36,743 nucleotides of DNA from Lachnospiraceae bacterium (GCA_030531435.1 JAUNNN010000022.1:1-36743), one strand, 5' to 3'; counted from the first letter of the stretch, positions 8,711 to 17,766 are shown. Translations and numbers: made by a program. Notes: generated by a model not told the origin, from the letters alone.

Positions 8711-10363
8711 TTAAACATTAAATACTGAACCACCAACAAATTCTCTAAGAAGTGAATTATTTGGTAAATCCTCACTTGTTACTCCTAAGAAGTAATCAAG
8801 GAACTTAAGCAGTCTGTGTGCTTCATGGTATGTAGGATCACTTTCCTCAATACCAAAAAGCAATGGTTCTGCGAACTGTTTAAGTATTGCAAGCTCATAT
8901 AACAGTGCTGAATTAAAATGTGCATCTGCTAATTCCTGGAATGGGAAGATGTATTTCTCTTCTCCTCTTCTAACTGATTCCCACATTGCAAGAGTACCTG
9001 AAGCCTTTGTTCCTCTTGTCCTGTTATCTCTTACCATACGTCTTATAAGACGAACATCCGTAGTAGGAATACGGTTATGCTCATCAACATTAAGAGATGT
9101 CAGAGCACTGATATAAACCTTATATTTACTCTCTTTTGGAAGAGTATATGACATTTTCTCATTAAGTCCATGAATACCCTCAATTACAAGAACATCGTCC
9201 TCTTTAAGAGTCATGAAATTGTTGTGGTATTCTCTAAGACCTGTTTTAAAATTAAATACAGGAATATCTACTGTTTCACCATTTAACAGTCTAGTCATGT
9301 CTTTATTAAAGCCCTCAACATCTAATGACTCAAGACATTCAAAGTCATAGTTACCATTTTCATCCTTTGGACAATCTTCTCTATTAACGTAATAGTTATC
9401 AAGTCCTATTGGATGTGGATTAAGTCCATGGGCTTTAAGCTGTGTTGAAAGTCTGTATGAAAATGATGTCTTACCTGATGATGAAGGTCCGGCAATCATA
9501 ACAAACTTAATCTTTCCTCTATTAACAATATCTGTAGCAATGTCTGAAATATTGCCTTCCTGCAAAGCTTCAGTAACGAGACGAAGCTGTTCAAAATCTC
9601 CTCTGCATATGCATTCATTTAAATCGCCAACTGTTTCAACTCCAAGATCAATTCCAGACTTATCAGCTTTCTTCATAGTATTAAAGAGTTTAAGCTGTGG
9701 CTCAAATGGTGGAACAACCTCTGTGTTAGCCTTTGTAGGCATCTGAAGCACAAAGCCATCCTCAAATTGATATAACTTAAATGCATTTACATAGCCTGTA
9801 GATGGAGCCATATATCCATAGAAATAATCCTTGTAGTCTTCTATGCTATAAATATTTACTCTTGAAGATCTTCTGTATTTAAAGAGTTTTTCCTTATCTT
9901 TCATTCCAGCTTCTGCAAATATTTTTAATGCATCAGATATATGATAAGACTTTTTAGTAATAGGAAGATTAGCATCGATTATTTCCTGCATTCTTTTGCT
10001 AACTTTCTCTATAAAATCATTATCCACATTTACTGTCCCATTAACAGTACAGTAATAACCTTTACTTACAGAAAATTCTATTTTTACTCTTTCAATCTGC
10101 TTTCCATATAAATCGTTAACAGCTTTAAGCATTACAATACACGCTGTTCTTCTAAATGTATGGAAACCAGATCTAGAACTTACAGTTCTAAAATCTATTG
10201 TGCAGTCACCTTCAAGTGTTTTACTTAATTCATTTAATTTTCCGTCAACATTTACGAGAATGATTCGACTATCCTGAGTACTCTGCATATCTTCTGCAAT
10301 TTTCTCATAAGATGTACCTACTTCATACTCGTATGTTTTACCATCAAATATTACCTTCGCCAT
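8711..10363 (-). CDS. Nucleoside (uridine) kinase with N-terminal TGS/ThrRS-like domains
   Basis: A 550-residue, clostridia-type fusion. Residues 1 to about 60 resemble the TGS domain, and about 70-200 resemble the second additional domain of threonyl-tRNA synthetase. From about 275 on comes a P-loop kinase of the uridine kinase/phosphoribulokinase family: Walker A GPSSSGKTS, then LDNYYVNREDCP, VFNFKTGLREY and VIEGIHGLNE. Expected activity is ATP-dependent phosphorylation of uridine or a related nucleoside. An in-frame TTG at 10378 exists, but GGAGGG lies ideally before the ATG at 10363. It is 24 nt downstream of the Nif3-like gene, and rnpB begins just after its stop. The role of the synthetase-like half is unknown. 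Confidence 0.88.
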   Translation of the reverse strand: MAKVIFDGKTYEYEVGTSYEKIAEDMQSTQDSRIILVNVDGKLNELSKTLEGDCTIDFRTVSSRSGFHTFRRTACIVMLKAVNDLYGKQIERVKIEFSVSKGYYCTVNGTVNVDNDFIEKVSKRMQEIIDANLPITKKSYHISDALKIFAEAGMKDKEKLFKYRRSSRVNIYSIEDYKDYFYGYMAPSTGYVNAFKLYQFEDGFVLQMPTKANTEVVPPFEPQLKLFNTMKKADKSGIDLGVETVGDLNECICRGDFEQLRLVTEALQEGNISDIATDIVNRGKIKFVMIAGPSSSGKTSFSYRLSTQLKAHGLNPHPIGLDNYYVNREDCPKDENGNYDFECLESLDVEGFNKDMTRLLNGETVDIPVFNFKTGLREYHNNFMTLKEDDVLVIEGIHGLNEKMSYTLPKESKYKVYISALTSLNVDEHNRIPTTDVRLIRRMVRDNRTRGTKASGTLAMWESVRRGEEKYIFPFQELADAHFNSALLYELAILKQFAEPLLFGIEESDPTYHEAHRLLKFLDYFLGVTSEDLPNNSLLREFVGGSVFNV

Positions 10364-10387
10364 ACTGTTACCCTCCAATAAACCGAT

Positions 10388-11170
10388 TTATACAACCTTA
10401 AATGGTGCAATAAGATCACTAGTATATACTTTAATGCCTGGCATTTCTCTTCTTATAAATTCTTCCATATATGGAACAAATATTTTCTCTATTCCAAAAT
10501 GCCCTGCATCAATAATACTGAGTCCCTGTGCTACTGCATCAATACCATCGTGATGATCGATGTCTCCTGTAATTAAAACATCTGCACCAGCTCTTATCGC
10601 TTTCTTTATCATTGATTTCCCTGAGCCGGGAGAAATAGCTGCAAACTCGCATGTACTGTCAAGTTCCCCAAATACTTTAACATTATCTATTTCAAAGCTC
10701 TTTTTAACAAAATCACAAAGTTCAAGAAGTGTCATTATTTCTGGAAGACGTCCAACCCTTCCGATTCCTTCTTCACCAATTTCATCTTCAAATGTTACAT
10801 CTAGAACATCTCGCTTATTTAAATCAATCATGTCAGCGGCAGCATCTGCCATTCCCATAACATCAAAGTTTGTATGCATTGCATAATAAGAAATATCATG
10901 TTTAGCAAGACGTAACACTCTTCTTCCGATGAAATCATCTGCCACAACCTTTTTAAGTGGTGAAAAAATCATAGGATGATGTGTTATAAGCATATCTGCC
11001 TCACACTCAATGGCTTTTTGAATTACATCATCTGTAGCATCAAGTGCAATATAAACTGTTCCTACTTCTTTTTCACGCCTGCCTACCTGAAGGCCTATAT
11101 TATCCCAGTCAAGCGCATACACTGGTGGTGACATTTCTTCGATTTTAGAAATAATGTCAGAACACTTCAT
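10388..11170 (-). CDS. Nif3-like dinuclear metal-centre protein (YqfO/DUF34 family)
   Basis: A 260-residue member of the NIF3 (COG0327) family, the short form lacking the PII-like insert found in Bacillus YqfO. Metal-binding motifs are clear: HHPMIFSPLK, HTNFDV, the GDIDHHDGIDA segment and DAGHFGIE. These bind two metal ions in a toroidal hexamer. A GTP cyclohydrolase-like label exists for the family, but the physiological substrate is not settled. Shine-Dalgarno GGGAGG. Its place directly after trmK in the dnaG–sigA–trmK cluster is conserved across Firmicutes. Confidence 0.92.
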   Translation of the reverse strand: MKCSDIISKIEEMSPPVYALDWDNIGLQVGRREKEVGTVYIALDATDDVIQKAIECEADMLITHHPMIFSPLKKVVADDFIGRRVLRLAKHDISYYAMHTNFDVMGMADAAADMIDLNKRDVLDVTFEDEIGEEGIGRVGRLPEIMTLLELCDFVKKSFEIDNVKVFGELDSTCEFAAISPGSGKSMIKKAIRAGADVLITGDIDHHDGIDAVAQGLSIIDAGHFGIEKIFVPYMEEFIRREMPGIKVYTSDLIAPFKVV

Positions 11171-11202
11171 TTAAATACCTCCCATACTTTTTATACAACC
11201 CT

Positions 11203-11937
11203 CTACACTAAAACCCTGTCTATTTCTACTGGATTTTCTGATGAAATAATTTCAAGTGCTTCATCATTATATGTGAGTTTTCTTTCAACTTCCCTAAGTC
11301 TTGTTCTCACGTTTTCTGTCTGATCAGCACATGATAAATTACTATACAAATCTACAAGATAATCCTTTTCCTGTATAAGAAATTGATGTAATACTGGATT
11401 TTTCTCTCTTAAAAGAATTTTTCCATATATAAAATATACATCCTTATCCCAACGTTGCTCTCCGTGCTTTACTTTCATCATCGGATAGAACTTACCATCC
11501 TCAAATACCATGGACTCTGATACAATAATAAATCCATTACTTTGAAGATATCTTCTAACTCTTTCTATATCTGACTGTGGCTGTAAAATAAGTTCTTTAG
11601 CTTCATCTGTAACAGCAACTCCATCATTTAAGATGTCAATAACAAGGTTTCCACCCATACCTGCCATTACAATGCACTGAACCTCTTCTGGCTCAAACAT
11701 CTTAAGTCCATCAGATAACCTTGTATCAATTGATGTACTTAGTCCATATGTTTCAATATTATCTATTGCCTTTTCAAGGGGTCCAACATTTACATCAGAA
11801 GCAATAACTGAATCTGAAATGCCATTTTGTATAAGATATATTGGCAGGTATCCATGATCACAGCCTATGTCTGCAACCTTTAGGCCTGGAGTTATAAGCT
11901 CTGCAACACATTTTAATCGTTCTGAAAGTTTCACCAT
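11203..11937 (-). CDS. trmK: tRNA (adenine22-N1)-methyltransferase TrmK
   Basis: A Rossmann-fold methyltransferase making m1A22 in tRNA. The SAM motif is VADIGCDHGYLPIYL near residues 20-35. MAGMGGNLVIDIL and LILQPQSD are typical of the YqfN/TrmK family. Two starts are possible: TTG at 11946, overlapping the rpoD stop and with AAGGA five bases away, or ATG at 11937, two bases after the stop. I give the ATG; the TTG adds three residues. Either way translation is coupled to rpoD. Length 244-247 residues fits the family (about 235-240). Confidence 0.9.
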   Translation of the reverse strand: MVKLSERLKCVAELITPGLKVADIGCDHGYLPIYLIQNGISDSVIASDVNVGPLEKAIDNIETYGLSTSIDTRLSDGLKMFEPEEVQCIVMAGMGGNLVIDILNDGVAVTDEAKELILQPQSDIERVRRYLQSNGFIIVSESMVFEDGKFYPMMKVKHGEQRWDKDVYFIYGKILLREKNPVLHQFLIQEKDYLVDLYSNLSCADQTENVRTRLREVERKLTYNDEALEIISSENPVEIDRVLV

Positions 11938-11938
11938 A

Positions 11939-13051
11939 TTAATCAAGATAATCCTTAAGCTTGCGGCTTCTTGATGGATGTCTTAATTTACGAAGAGCTT
12001 TTGCTTCAATCTGTCTAATTCTTTCACGAGTAACGTTAAATTCTTTACCAACCTCTTCAAGTGTTCTGGCTCTACCATCATCAAGTCCAAAACGAAGTCT
12101 TAATACCTTCTGTTCTCTTTCTGTAAGTGTACCAAGTACTTCTACAAGCTGTTCCTTAAGTAAAGTAAATGCAGCTGCTTCTGCTGGAACTGGAACATTA
12201 TCATCCTGAATAAAATCACCAAGATGTGAGTCTTCTTCTTCACCAATAGGAGTTTCAAGTGATACAGGTTCCTGTGAAATTCTTAATATTTCTCTAACTC
12301 TTTCTACAGGAAGGTTCATCTGCTCAGCAATTTCTTCTGGTGATGGCTCACGACCAAGCTCCTGAAGAAGCTGTCTTGATACTCTAATAAGTTTATTAAT
12401 TGTTTCTACCATATGAACCGGAATACGAATTGTTCTAGCCTGGTCTGCAATGGCTCTTGTAATAGCCTGTCTAATCCACCACGTTGCATATGTAGAGAAC
12501 TTGTATCCCTTTGTGTAGTCAAACTTCTCAACAGCCTTAATAAGACCAAGGTTACCTTCCTGAATAAGATCAAGGAATAACATTCCACGACCAACGTAAC
12601 GTTTTGCAATACTTACAACAAGACGAAGGTTTGCCTCTGCAAGACGCTTCTTAGCCTCTTCATCACCCTTTTCCATTCTCTGGGCAAGCTCTATTTCCTC
12701 TTCTGCTGAAAGAAGTGGTACCTTACCAATTTCCTTAAGATACATTCTTACTGGGTCTTCTATAGATACGCCGTCTGGAACTGAAAGGTCAATGTTCTCA
12801 ACATCAACTTCATCTTCAACATCAAGCATGATTTCTTCATCAGAGACGTCATCTTCTTCCTCAGAAATTTTAAGTGTATCTACACCATTCTGCTCTAAAA
12901 ATTCGTATACCTTATCAAATGCATCCTCAGGAATTGCAAGACCTTTAAAATGATCTATTATTTCCTGATTTTCAAGTAATCCTTTCTTTTTTCCTATCTC
13001 AACAAGTGAATTTAATCTTTCACTAAATTGAGCCTGTGTGTTCTCATCCAT
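11939..13051 (-). CDS. rpoD: Primary sigma factor (RpoD/SigA)
   Basis: The housekeeping sigma factor, 370 residues, the short Firmicutes form. A degenerate region 1.1 (about residues 1-90) ends in an acidic stretch. Region 1.2 starts at [17 protein letters not shown], region 2 holds [27 protein letters not shown] and [14 protein letters not shown], and region 4 ends with TREKV-like [14 protein letters not shown] and the helix-turn-helix [27 protein letters not shown] lies within the last codons of dnaG, and the ATG is two bases after the dnaG stop. dnaG–rpoD is the conserved core of the macromolecular synthesis operon, here without rpsU. Confidence 0.97.
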   Translation of the reverse strand: MDENTQAQFSERLNSLVEIGKKKGLLENQEIIDHFKGLAIPEDAFDKVYEFLEQNGVDTLKISEEEDDVSDEEIMLDVEDEVDVENIDLSVPDGVSIEDPVRMYLKEIGKVPLLSAEEEIELAQRMEKGDEEAKKRLAEANLRLVVSIAKRYVGRGMLFLDLIQEGNLGLIKAVEKFDYTKGYKFSTYATWWIRQAITRAIADQARTIRIPVHMVETINKLIRVSRQLLQELGREPSPEEIAEQMNLPVERVREILRISQEPVSLETPIGEEEDSHLGDFIQDDNVPVPAEAAAFTLLKEQLVEVLGTLTEREQKVLRLRFGLDDGRARTLEEVGKEFNVTRERIRQIEAKALRKLRHPSRSRKLKDYLD

Positions 13052-13053
13052 TG

Positions 13054-14832
13054 CTAAACCTCCTTAAATTCAAAAGAAACTTTGTTAAGTTCTTCAAGCT
13101 TCTTCTTGTTTTCAAACATTTTCATTAATGCATCTGCATCATCAGATGTTTCAGATGCTTTTTTATCGAAACTAACTTGCTTAAGCCTTATAACAAGCTG
13201 TTTTAAAGACCTGCTCTTTTCAGCCTCGTCAGTTTCTTCTCTAGGTGTATTAAACAGGGATGCCACTTCTGTCTGTTCTTCTTCGTTAGTAAAACACCCT
13301 ATGATTTTGGCCTCGTTTAATTCACCATTGTTTATTTGTTCAAATAATAATTCTGCGGCCTTTCTGTATATTTCTTCAGTAAAGTCTGACACATCTATGT
13401 AATTCTTTACCATGTTATATACATTCTGATCTTCACATATCCAGGAAAGTAAAAGTCTCTGGGTCTTTCTGCCACCCTCATTTGGATCTTTCTTTTCTGA
13501 ACTGATTCCTGACTTTGGCCTATCATAAACCTTTATGCCTTCATTCTTCATTGCTTGTTTTCCAACAAGCTTCTTAAGACTTTCCTGGTTTATGGAATAT
13601 TTATTACAAATGCTTTCTATGTAATTATCTCTCTCTAACTCGTCTTCAAATCGTAAAATCTTATTTGCAACTTCGTTAAAGAACTTCGTCTTACTTTCAG
13701 GATCATTTAAATCATAATCCCTCTCAAGCATTCGAATCTCATAGTAGAAACTATTTTCTGCGTTTTCGATTCTCTTCTGAAACTCTTCTGCGCCAAGATT
13801 TTTGATGAATTCATCTGGGTCCTTAAAAGGCCTCATATCAATTACTTTTGCACTAAGACCTACACCCTTTAATATTGGGATGGCCCTCAGCGCTGCTGAT
13901 ATTCCGGCTTCGTCTGAATCATAAGTTAGTAAGACTTCATCTGTATATCGTCTTAAAAGACTGGCATGTCCAGATGTAAGTGCAGTTCCAAGAGATGCCA
14001 CTGCCTGATTAAATCCAGCCTGATGCAGTGCTATTACATCCATATAACCTTCGCAAATAATGAGCTGTTTTTTTCGGCTACTCCTTGCAAAATTAAGACC
14101 ATAAAGGTTTCTACCTTTATCAAACACTGGCGTATCCTGGGAGTTTAGATACTTTGGCTTTCCGTCTCCCATTACTCTGCCACCAAAACCAATTACTCGG
14201 TGATTAACATCCATAATAGGAAATATTACTCTGTTCCAGAATTTATCAAGTGCGCCTCTTTTTTCGTCTATATTAAATAAACCACTTTTTGCAAGAACAT
14301 CATCTGAGAATCCTTTATTCTTAAGATATGAATACATTGAGTTTTTACCAACTCTTGCAAATCCAAGTCCAAAGTTTTTTATTGTCTCATCTGATAGGCC
14401 TCTTCCTTTAAAGTAATCAAGACCTATTTTGCCGCTTTCATCTCTTAGCTGATAATAATAGAACTTCGCTGCTTCCTTATTTACTTCAAGAAGACTATTC
14501 TTTAATTCATCTTTTTTTCTTGCTTCTGCCGAATATTCAAGCTCTGGCAGTTTTATCGAAACTCTATCAGCAAGAAGTTTTATTGCTTCAGGAAATGTAA
14601 AATTTTCATATTTCATTATGAAAGTAATTACATTACCACTGGCCCCACATCCAAAACAGTGATACATCTGCTTAGGAGCTGATACAGAAAACGAACCTGA
14701 TTTTTCATTATGAAAAGGACATAATCCAAAATGATTACTTCCCTTTTTTTGTAAATGGACGTAAGATCCGATTACATCAACAATGTCGTTTCTTGAACGG
14801 ATCTCCTCAACTAATTCATCAGGATAATACAC
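13054..14832 (-). CDS. dnaG: DNA primase
   Basis: DnaG makes RNA primers for replication. The 592-residue protein has an N-terminal zinc finger (C38, H41, C59, C62 in LCPFH and CFGCG), the RNA polymerase domain, and a Toprim fold with [12 protein letters not shown] and TYDSDEAG. The C-terminal third is the helicase-interaction region. The start is GTG, three bases after the dgt stop, with GGAAGGA at a good distance. Tight linkage to rpoD downstream implies one transcript for replication and transcription initiation proteins. Confidence 0.97.
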   Translation of the reverse strand: MYYPDELVEEIRSRNDIVDVIGSYVHLQKKGSNHFGLCPFHNEKSGSFSVSAPKQMYHCFGCGASGNVITFIMKYENFTFPEAIKLLADRVSIKLPELEYSAEARKKDELKNSLLEVNKEAAKFYYYQLRDESGKIGLDYFKGRGLSDETIKNFGLGFARVGKNSMYSYLKNKGFSDDVLAKSGLFNIDEKRGALDKFWNRVIFPIMDVNHRVIGFGGRVMGDGKPKYLNSQDTPVFDKGRNLYGLNFARSSRKKQLIICEGYMDVIALHQAGFNQAVASLGTALTSGHASLLRRYTDEVLLTYDSDEAGISAALRAIPILKGVGLSAKVIDMRPFKDPDEFIKNLGAEEFQKRIENAENSFYYEIRMLERDYDLNDPESKTKFFNEVANKILRFEDELERDNYIESICNKYSINQESLKKLVGKQAMKNEGIKVYDRPKSGISSEKKDPNEGGRKTQRLLLSWICEDQNVYNMVKNYIDVSDFTEEIYRKAAELLFEQINNGELNEAKIIGCFTNEEEQTEVASLFNTPREETDEAEKSRSLKQLVIRLKQVSFDKKASETSDDADALMKMFENKKKLEELNKVSFEFKEV

Positions 14833-14835
14833 TGT

Positions 14836-15843
14836 TTAGTCCTTCCAGGAATCTGGCATATATATTTCATGAAACTTATTTATTGCAAATCTATCTGACA
14901 TTGATGATACGTAGTCACAAACTACTCTCACCATACTGTCTCCTCTTTCATTGACAAGCTGTCTGTATTCATCAGGAAGCTCGTCTGAATTTTCAAGATA
15001 ATAATAATAAAGGTTTTCAGTAAGTCTTTCGGCTTTTGCTTCCTCGGCTTTAACTATAGGATTCTGGTAAACGTTATCAAACATGAACTGTCTTATTTCC
15101 ATCATTGCTTCGTGAATTTCATCAGACATTAAGATGTCATCTTTGCCTTCACTATTTGTAATAATGTCATGGATAAAACGGTCATATCGTTTTGTTGTTG
15201 TGTTACCAAGAGTTTTACGGAGTTCAGTCGGAATATCTTCTTCTGATAAGATTTTTCCTCTTATTGCATCATCCATATCATGGTGAATGTATGCTATTTT
15301 ATCTGAAAGTCTTACAATTTTTCCTTCAAGAGTATGAGGCATAGAGCTTGTCTGATGATTTAATATACCATCTCTTACTTCAACTGTAAGATTAAGACCT
15401 CTGCCATCTTTTTCTAAAACTTCAACAACTCTTACTGACTGAACGTTATGTTCAAAGCCTTCTGGACAAACCCTTGCTAAGGCTCTTTCACCAGCATGTC
15501 CAAAAGGTGTATGACCAAGGTCATGGCCAAGAGCTATAGCCTCAACTAAATCCTCGTTAAGTCTAAGGGCTTTGGCGATAGTTCTAGCATTCTGTGACAC
15601 CTCAAGTGTATGAGTAAGTCGCGTTCTATAATGATCGCCTTCAGGAGTTAAAAATACCTGGGTCTTATCCTTAAGTCTTCTAAATGATTTTGAATGAAGA
15701 ATTCTGTCTCTGTCCCTCTGATATACTGGGCGGATATCACACTCTTCTTCGTTATAATCTCTACCCATGGAGTTCTTTGATAAAGATGCATATGGGCTTA
15801 AATTTTCTATTTCTCTAGCTTCAATTTGTTCACGAATTGTCAT
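14836..15843 (-). CDS. dgt: dGTPase-like HD-domain triphosphohydrolase
   Basis: A 335-residue member of the short dNTP triphosphohydrolase subfamily, which removes triphosphate from dGTP or other dNTPs. The HD metal motif is complete: RTRLTHTLEVSQ, then ALGHDLGHTPFGH, and a later YIHHDMDDAI aspartate. RDRILHSKSFRRLKDKTQVF is the usual N-terminal signature. Shine-Dalgarno AGAGGG. It is first in the run dgt–dnaG–rpoD–trmK, a common clostridial order that places dNTP control with primase. Which dNTP is preferred cannot be read from the sequence. Confidence 0.93.
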   Translation of the reverse strand: MTIREQIEAREIENLSPYASLSKNSMGRDYNEEECDIRPVYQRDRDRILHSKSFRRLKDKTQVFLTPEGDHYRTRLTHTLEVSQNARTIAKALRLNEDLVEAIALGHDLGHTPFGHAGERALARVCPEGFEHNVQSVRVVEVLEKDGRGLNLTVEVRDGILNHQTSSMPHTLEGKIVRLSDKIAYIHHDMDDAIRGKILSEEDIPTELRKTLGNTTTKRYDRFIHDIITNSEGKDDILMSDEIHEAMMEIRQFMFDNVYQNPIVKAEEAKAERLTENLYYYYLENSDELPDEYRQLVNERGDSMVRVVCDYVSSMSDRFAINKFHEIYMPDSWKD

Positions 15844-15912
15844 AAAATAACCCTCTATATCTATTATTCTGTGAGGTAACCTAATTTCCTTTTATTTTTT
15901 ACAAATTTTTTA

Positions 15913-15918
15913 TATAAT
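15913..15918 (+). promoter_or_regulatory. -10 element of pgeF placed for a leaderless transcript
   Basis: A perfect TATAAT ends six bases (TTTTTT) before the pgeF ATG, so the expected +1 is the A of the start codon. The -35 region is AT-rich and has no good hexamer. No Shine-Dalgarno sequence exists upstream of the ATG. Confidence 0.7.
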
Positions 15919-15924
15919 TTTTTT

Positions 15925-16806
15925 ATGAAAACAATTAATCATGAATACTCAAAAATTAAATATAACGAAGGTAATGTCATACCCTATTTTTCTTATGAAG
16001 CTCTTGATAAATTGCCTTTTATAAGTCATCTTTTTACAACAAGACTTGGTGGTGTAAGTAAGGACCATCTATCATCTCTTAACTTGTCATATACAAGAGG
16101 TGATGATGATGAAAATGTAACTGAAAATTTTAGGCGTGTTGCAAAAGAAATGCACATTACAATAGATGACATAGTGCTTTCCCATCAGACTCATACAAAT
16201 AATGTACGTGTTATTACTGAAGCTGATAAGGGAAAGGGAATCACAAAGCCCCTTGATTATTCTGACGTTGATGGAATGATTACTAACGTTAAGGGGATAT
16301 GCCTATCAACATTTTATGCTGACTGTGTGCCACTTTATTTTGTTGATCCTGTTAATAAGGCTATTGGCCTATCACATTCTGGCTGGAAAGGCACTGTAAC
16401 AAGAATTGGAAAAGAAACTATTGAAGCTATGGCAAAGGAATACGGTTCTAATCCTAGAGATATTCTTGTTGCAATAGGACCATCTATATGTATGGATTGC
16501 TATGAAATATCGGAAGATGTGGCCGAAAGATTTATCGAGGAATTTGGTTTACATAATTCGATTCCCGATTATGCTGATTTAAATAAAAATGAATATAAAA
16601 AAGTAATTCTTGCTAAAAAGCCAGCTGGAAAATATCAGTTAAATTTATGGGAAGCAAATATTAGGGTCTTTTTAGACGCTGGAATTCTTCCAGAACACAT
16701 ATCACTAACAAATGTATGTACATGTTGTAATTCTGAGCTTCTATTCTCACATAGAAAAACAAATGGGCAACGTGGAAACCTTGGAGCGTTTTTAATGCTA
16801 AAATAA
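15925..16806 (+). CDS. pgeF: PgeF/YfiH-family multicopper-like purine nucleoside phosphorylase (laccase-domain)
   Basis: A 293-residue protein of the DUF152 family, named peptidoglycan editing factor in E. coli and shown in other species to act on purine nucleosides. Conserved ligands are visible: H90 in LSHQTHTNNV, C134 in FYADCVPLYF, H151 in LSHSGWKGT, then IGPSICMDCYEI and a C-terminal TCCNSELLFSHR. The start is fixed by family length; there is no alternative ATG before the conserved FTTRLGGVS. Unusually, no ribosome binding site precedes it and the -10 hexamer abuts the ATG. It is transcribed divergently from dgt and convergently towards the tRNA-Leu gene. Confidence 0.93.
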   Translation: MKTINHEYSKIKYNEGNVIPYFSYEALDKLPFISHLFTTRLGGVSKDHLSSLNLSYTRGDDDENVTENFRRVAKEMHITIDDIVLSHQTHTNNVRVITEADKGKGITKPLDYSDVDGMITNVKGICLSTFYADCVPLYFVDPVNKAIGLSHSGWKGTVTRIGKETIEAMAKEYGSNPRDILVAIGPSICMDCYEISEDVAERFIEEFGLHNSIPDYADLNKNEYKKVILAKKPAGKYQLNLWEANIRVFLDAGILPEHISLTNVCTCCNSELLFSHRKTNGQRGNLGAFLMLK

Positions 16807-16809
16807 TAT

Positions 16810-16879
16810 AAGTCCCTTCCTTTGCAACAAAAAAGCCCGACCATTCGGTCGAGCTACCTTGTTGCAAAAGAAGGGACTT
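16810..16879. repeat. Inverted copy of the tRNA-Leu 3' end
   Basis: The 21-bp arm at 16810-16830 matches the reverse complement of 16859-16879 at 20 of 21 positions; the one difference becomes a G-U pair in RNA. The right arm is the T-arm and acceptor 3' strand of the tRNA plus a few bases after it. The tRNA terminator hairpin lies between the arms. Confidence 0.9.
16829..16854 (-). terminator. Terminator of the tRNA-Leu gene
   Basis: On the minus strand GCTCGACC-GAAT-GGTCGGGC (8 bp, one G-T pair, tetraloop) is followed by TTTTTT. It begins 9 nt after the mature tRNA 3' end. Confidence 0.92.
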
Positions 16880-16946
16880 GAACCCTCATGGTATTGCTAC
16901 CACACGGACCTGAACCGTGCGCGTCTGCCAATTCCGCCACTTTTGC
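16863..16946 (-). tRNA. tRNA-Leu (CAG)
   Basis: An 84-nt class II tRNA that folds by eye: acceptor GCAAAAG/CTTTTGC with discriminator A, D-arm GCG/CGC, anticodon stem CACGG/CCGTG with loop TTCAGGT (anticodon CAG, at 16910-16912), a long variable arm TGGTA-GCAA-TACCA, and T-arm GAGGG-TTCAAGT-CCCTT. CCA is not encoded. It would read CUG leucine codons. Both ends are echoed in the flanking DNA as inverted partial copies. Confidence 0.97.
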
Positions 16947-16975
16947 AAAAGGGCGGAACTCAATCCGCCACTTTT
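16947..16975 (-). terminator. Hairpin between FliD-like gene and tRNA-Leu
   Basis: On the minus strand AAAAG-T-GGCGGA, a 6-nt loop, TCCGCC-CTTTT: an 11-bp stem with one bulge ending in CTTTT right before the tRNA 5' end. It may terminate the FliD-like transcript weakly. Its left arm duplicates the tRNA 5' end. Confidence 0.5.
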
Positions 16976-16989
16976 ATGAATACTACGTT

Positions 16990-17730
16990 TTAAACTGTAG
17001 TATTATATATGCCATTCAGCGCCTGTTTATAAGCACCGTCAGAATTATATCCGCCAAGGCTATAAACATTCTGTGCTGACTGAGAAGCAATATTAGTAGC
17101 AAATGCATCTATTGATTTGCTATAAACTGATGATGTTCCAAAGAGGCTCTTAAGAGACTGCATATCTCCTGCCTTAAGATCATCTTCGTCTATTGAAAGT
17201 GTATTATCAGCATTAATTGTAAATCCTGCATCCTGAAGCATTGACATACTTCTCTGAGTAGTTTTTGTCATGTTAAGGGTATTACGAAGAACTGTTGTGT
17301 CATCTGAATCCCCACCAGACTTTATCATTGCATTATAGCTATCTACAAATTTGCTGACTTTTTTATAGATCTTATCGTAATCTAATGTTTCTGTCTCTTT
17401 ACCATTTTCATCTTTCTTTTTTATTTTTTCAGTAAAGAGCTTATCATCACTTGATAAAGCACTGATTGCTGATCTTAAGCTTCCAGCATCAGAAATCATT
17501 GATTTATTTTCTTTTATTGTTGTATTTGTTTCATCGCTGAACTTGCCTGAAATATCCTTTGATGGCTTCTTTCCATCTGAATAATACTGTTTAGCAAGTC
17601 TTGCAAAACTTCCATTCTTAATTGATGCATATTCAGAAAGTACATTAGACATATCTAATGAAGAATTATTCTGATTATTACCTGTACCAAAAAGTGTGGA
17701 AACATTTGTATTCATAATATTTAATGACAT
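16990..17730 (-). CDS. FliD-like orphan protein (flagellar-cap-related), function unknown
   Basis: A 246-residue protein without a signal peptide or membrane helix. The first 45 residues are Ser/Asn/Thr-rich and include DYASIKNGS-like EYASIKNGSFARLAKQYY, a sequence I associate with Lachnospiraceae proteins. The C-terminal half resembles the end of flagellar hook-associated protein 2 (FliD): FVDSYNAMIKSGG, an LQDAGFTINADNTLSIDED segment and LKSLFG. It is much shorter than a full FliD (about 450-700 residues) and no flagellar genes are near. The ATG at 17730 is chosen because AAAGGAG precedes it; an upstream ATG at 17763 has no such site. It has its own promoter. It could be a degenerate cap protein or a separate surface or motility-associated family. 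Confidence 0.6.
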   Translation of the reverse strand: MSLNIMNTNVSTLFGTGNNQNNSSLDMSNVLSEYASIKNGSFARLAKQYYSDGKKPSKDISGKFSDETNTTIKENKSMISDAGSLRSAISALSSDDKLFTEKIKKKDENGKETETLDYDKIYKKVSKFVDSYNAMIKSGGDSDDTTVLRNTLNMTKTTQRSMSMLQDAGFTINADNTLSIDEDDLKAGDMQSLKSLFGTSSVYSKSIDAFATNIASQSAQNVYSLGGYNSDGAYKQALNGIYNTTV

Positions 17731-17745
17731 ACTATCACTCCTTTG

Positions 17746-17766
17746 AAAAAAACCGGCATCCATGCC
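17746..17766 (-). terminator. Weak hairpin plus T7 tract in the leader of the FliD-like gene
   Basis: GGCA-TGGA-TGCC followed by GG and seven T residues on the minus strand. The stem is short (4-5 bp). It may end transcripts from murD, or attenuate the downstream FliD-like gene, whose promoter lies upstream of it. Confidence 0.35.

Noticed and set aside
16810-16975. Integrative-element attachment sites at the tRNA-Leu gene
   Set aside because: The 3'-end copy is inverted, and no integrase or cargo genes are present between copies, so a mobile-element att pair is not supported.
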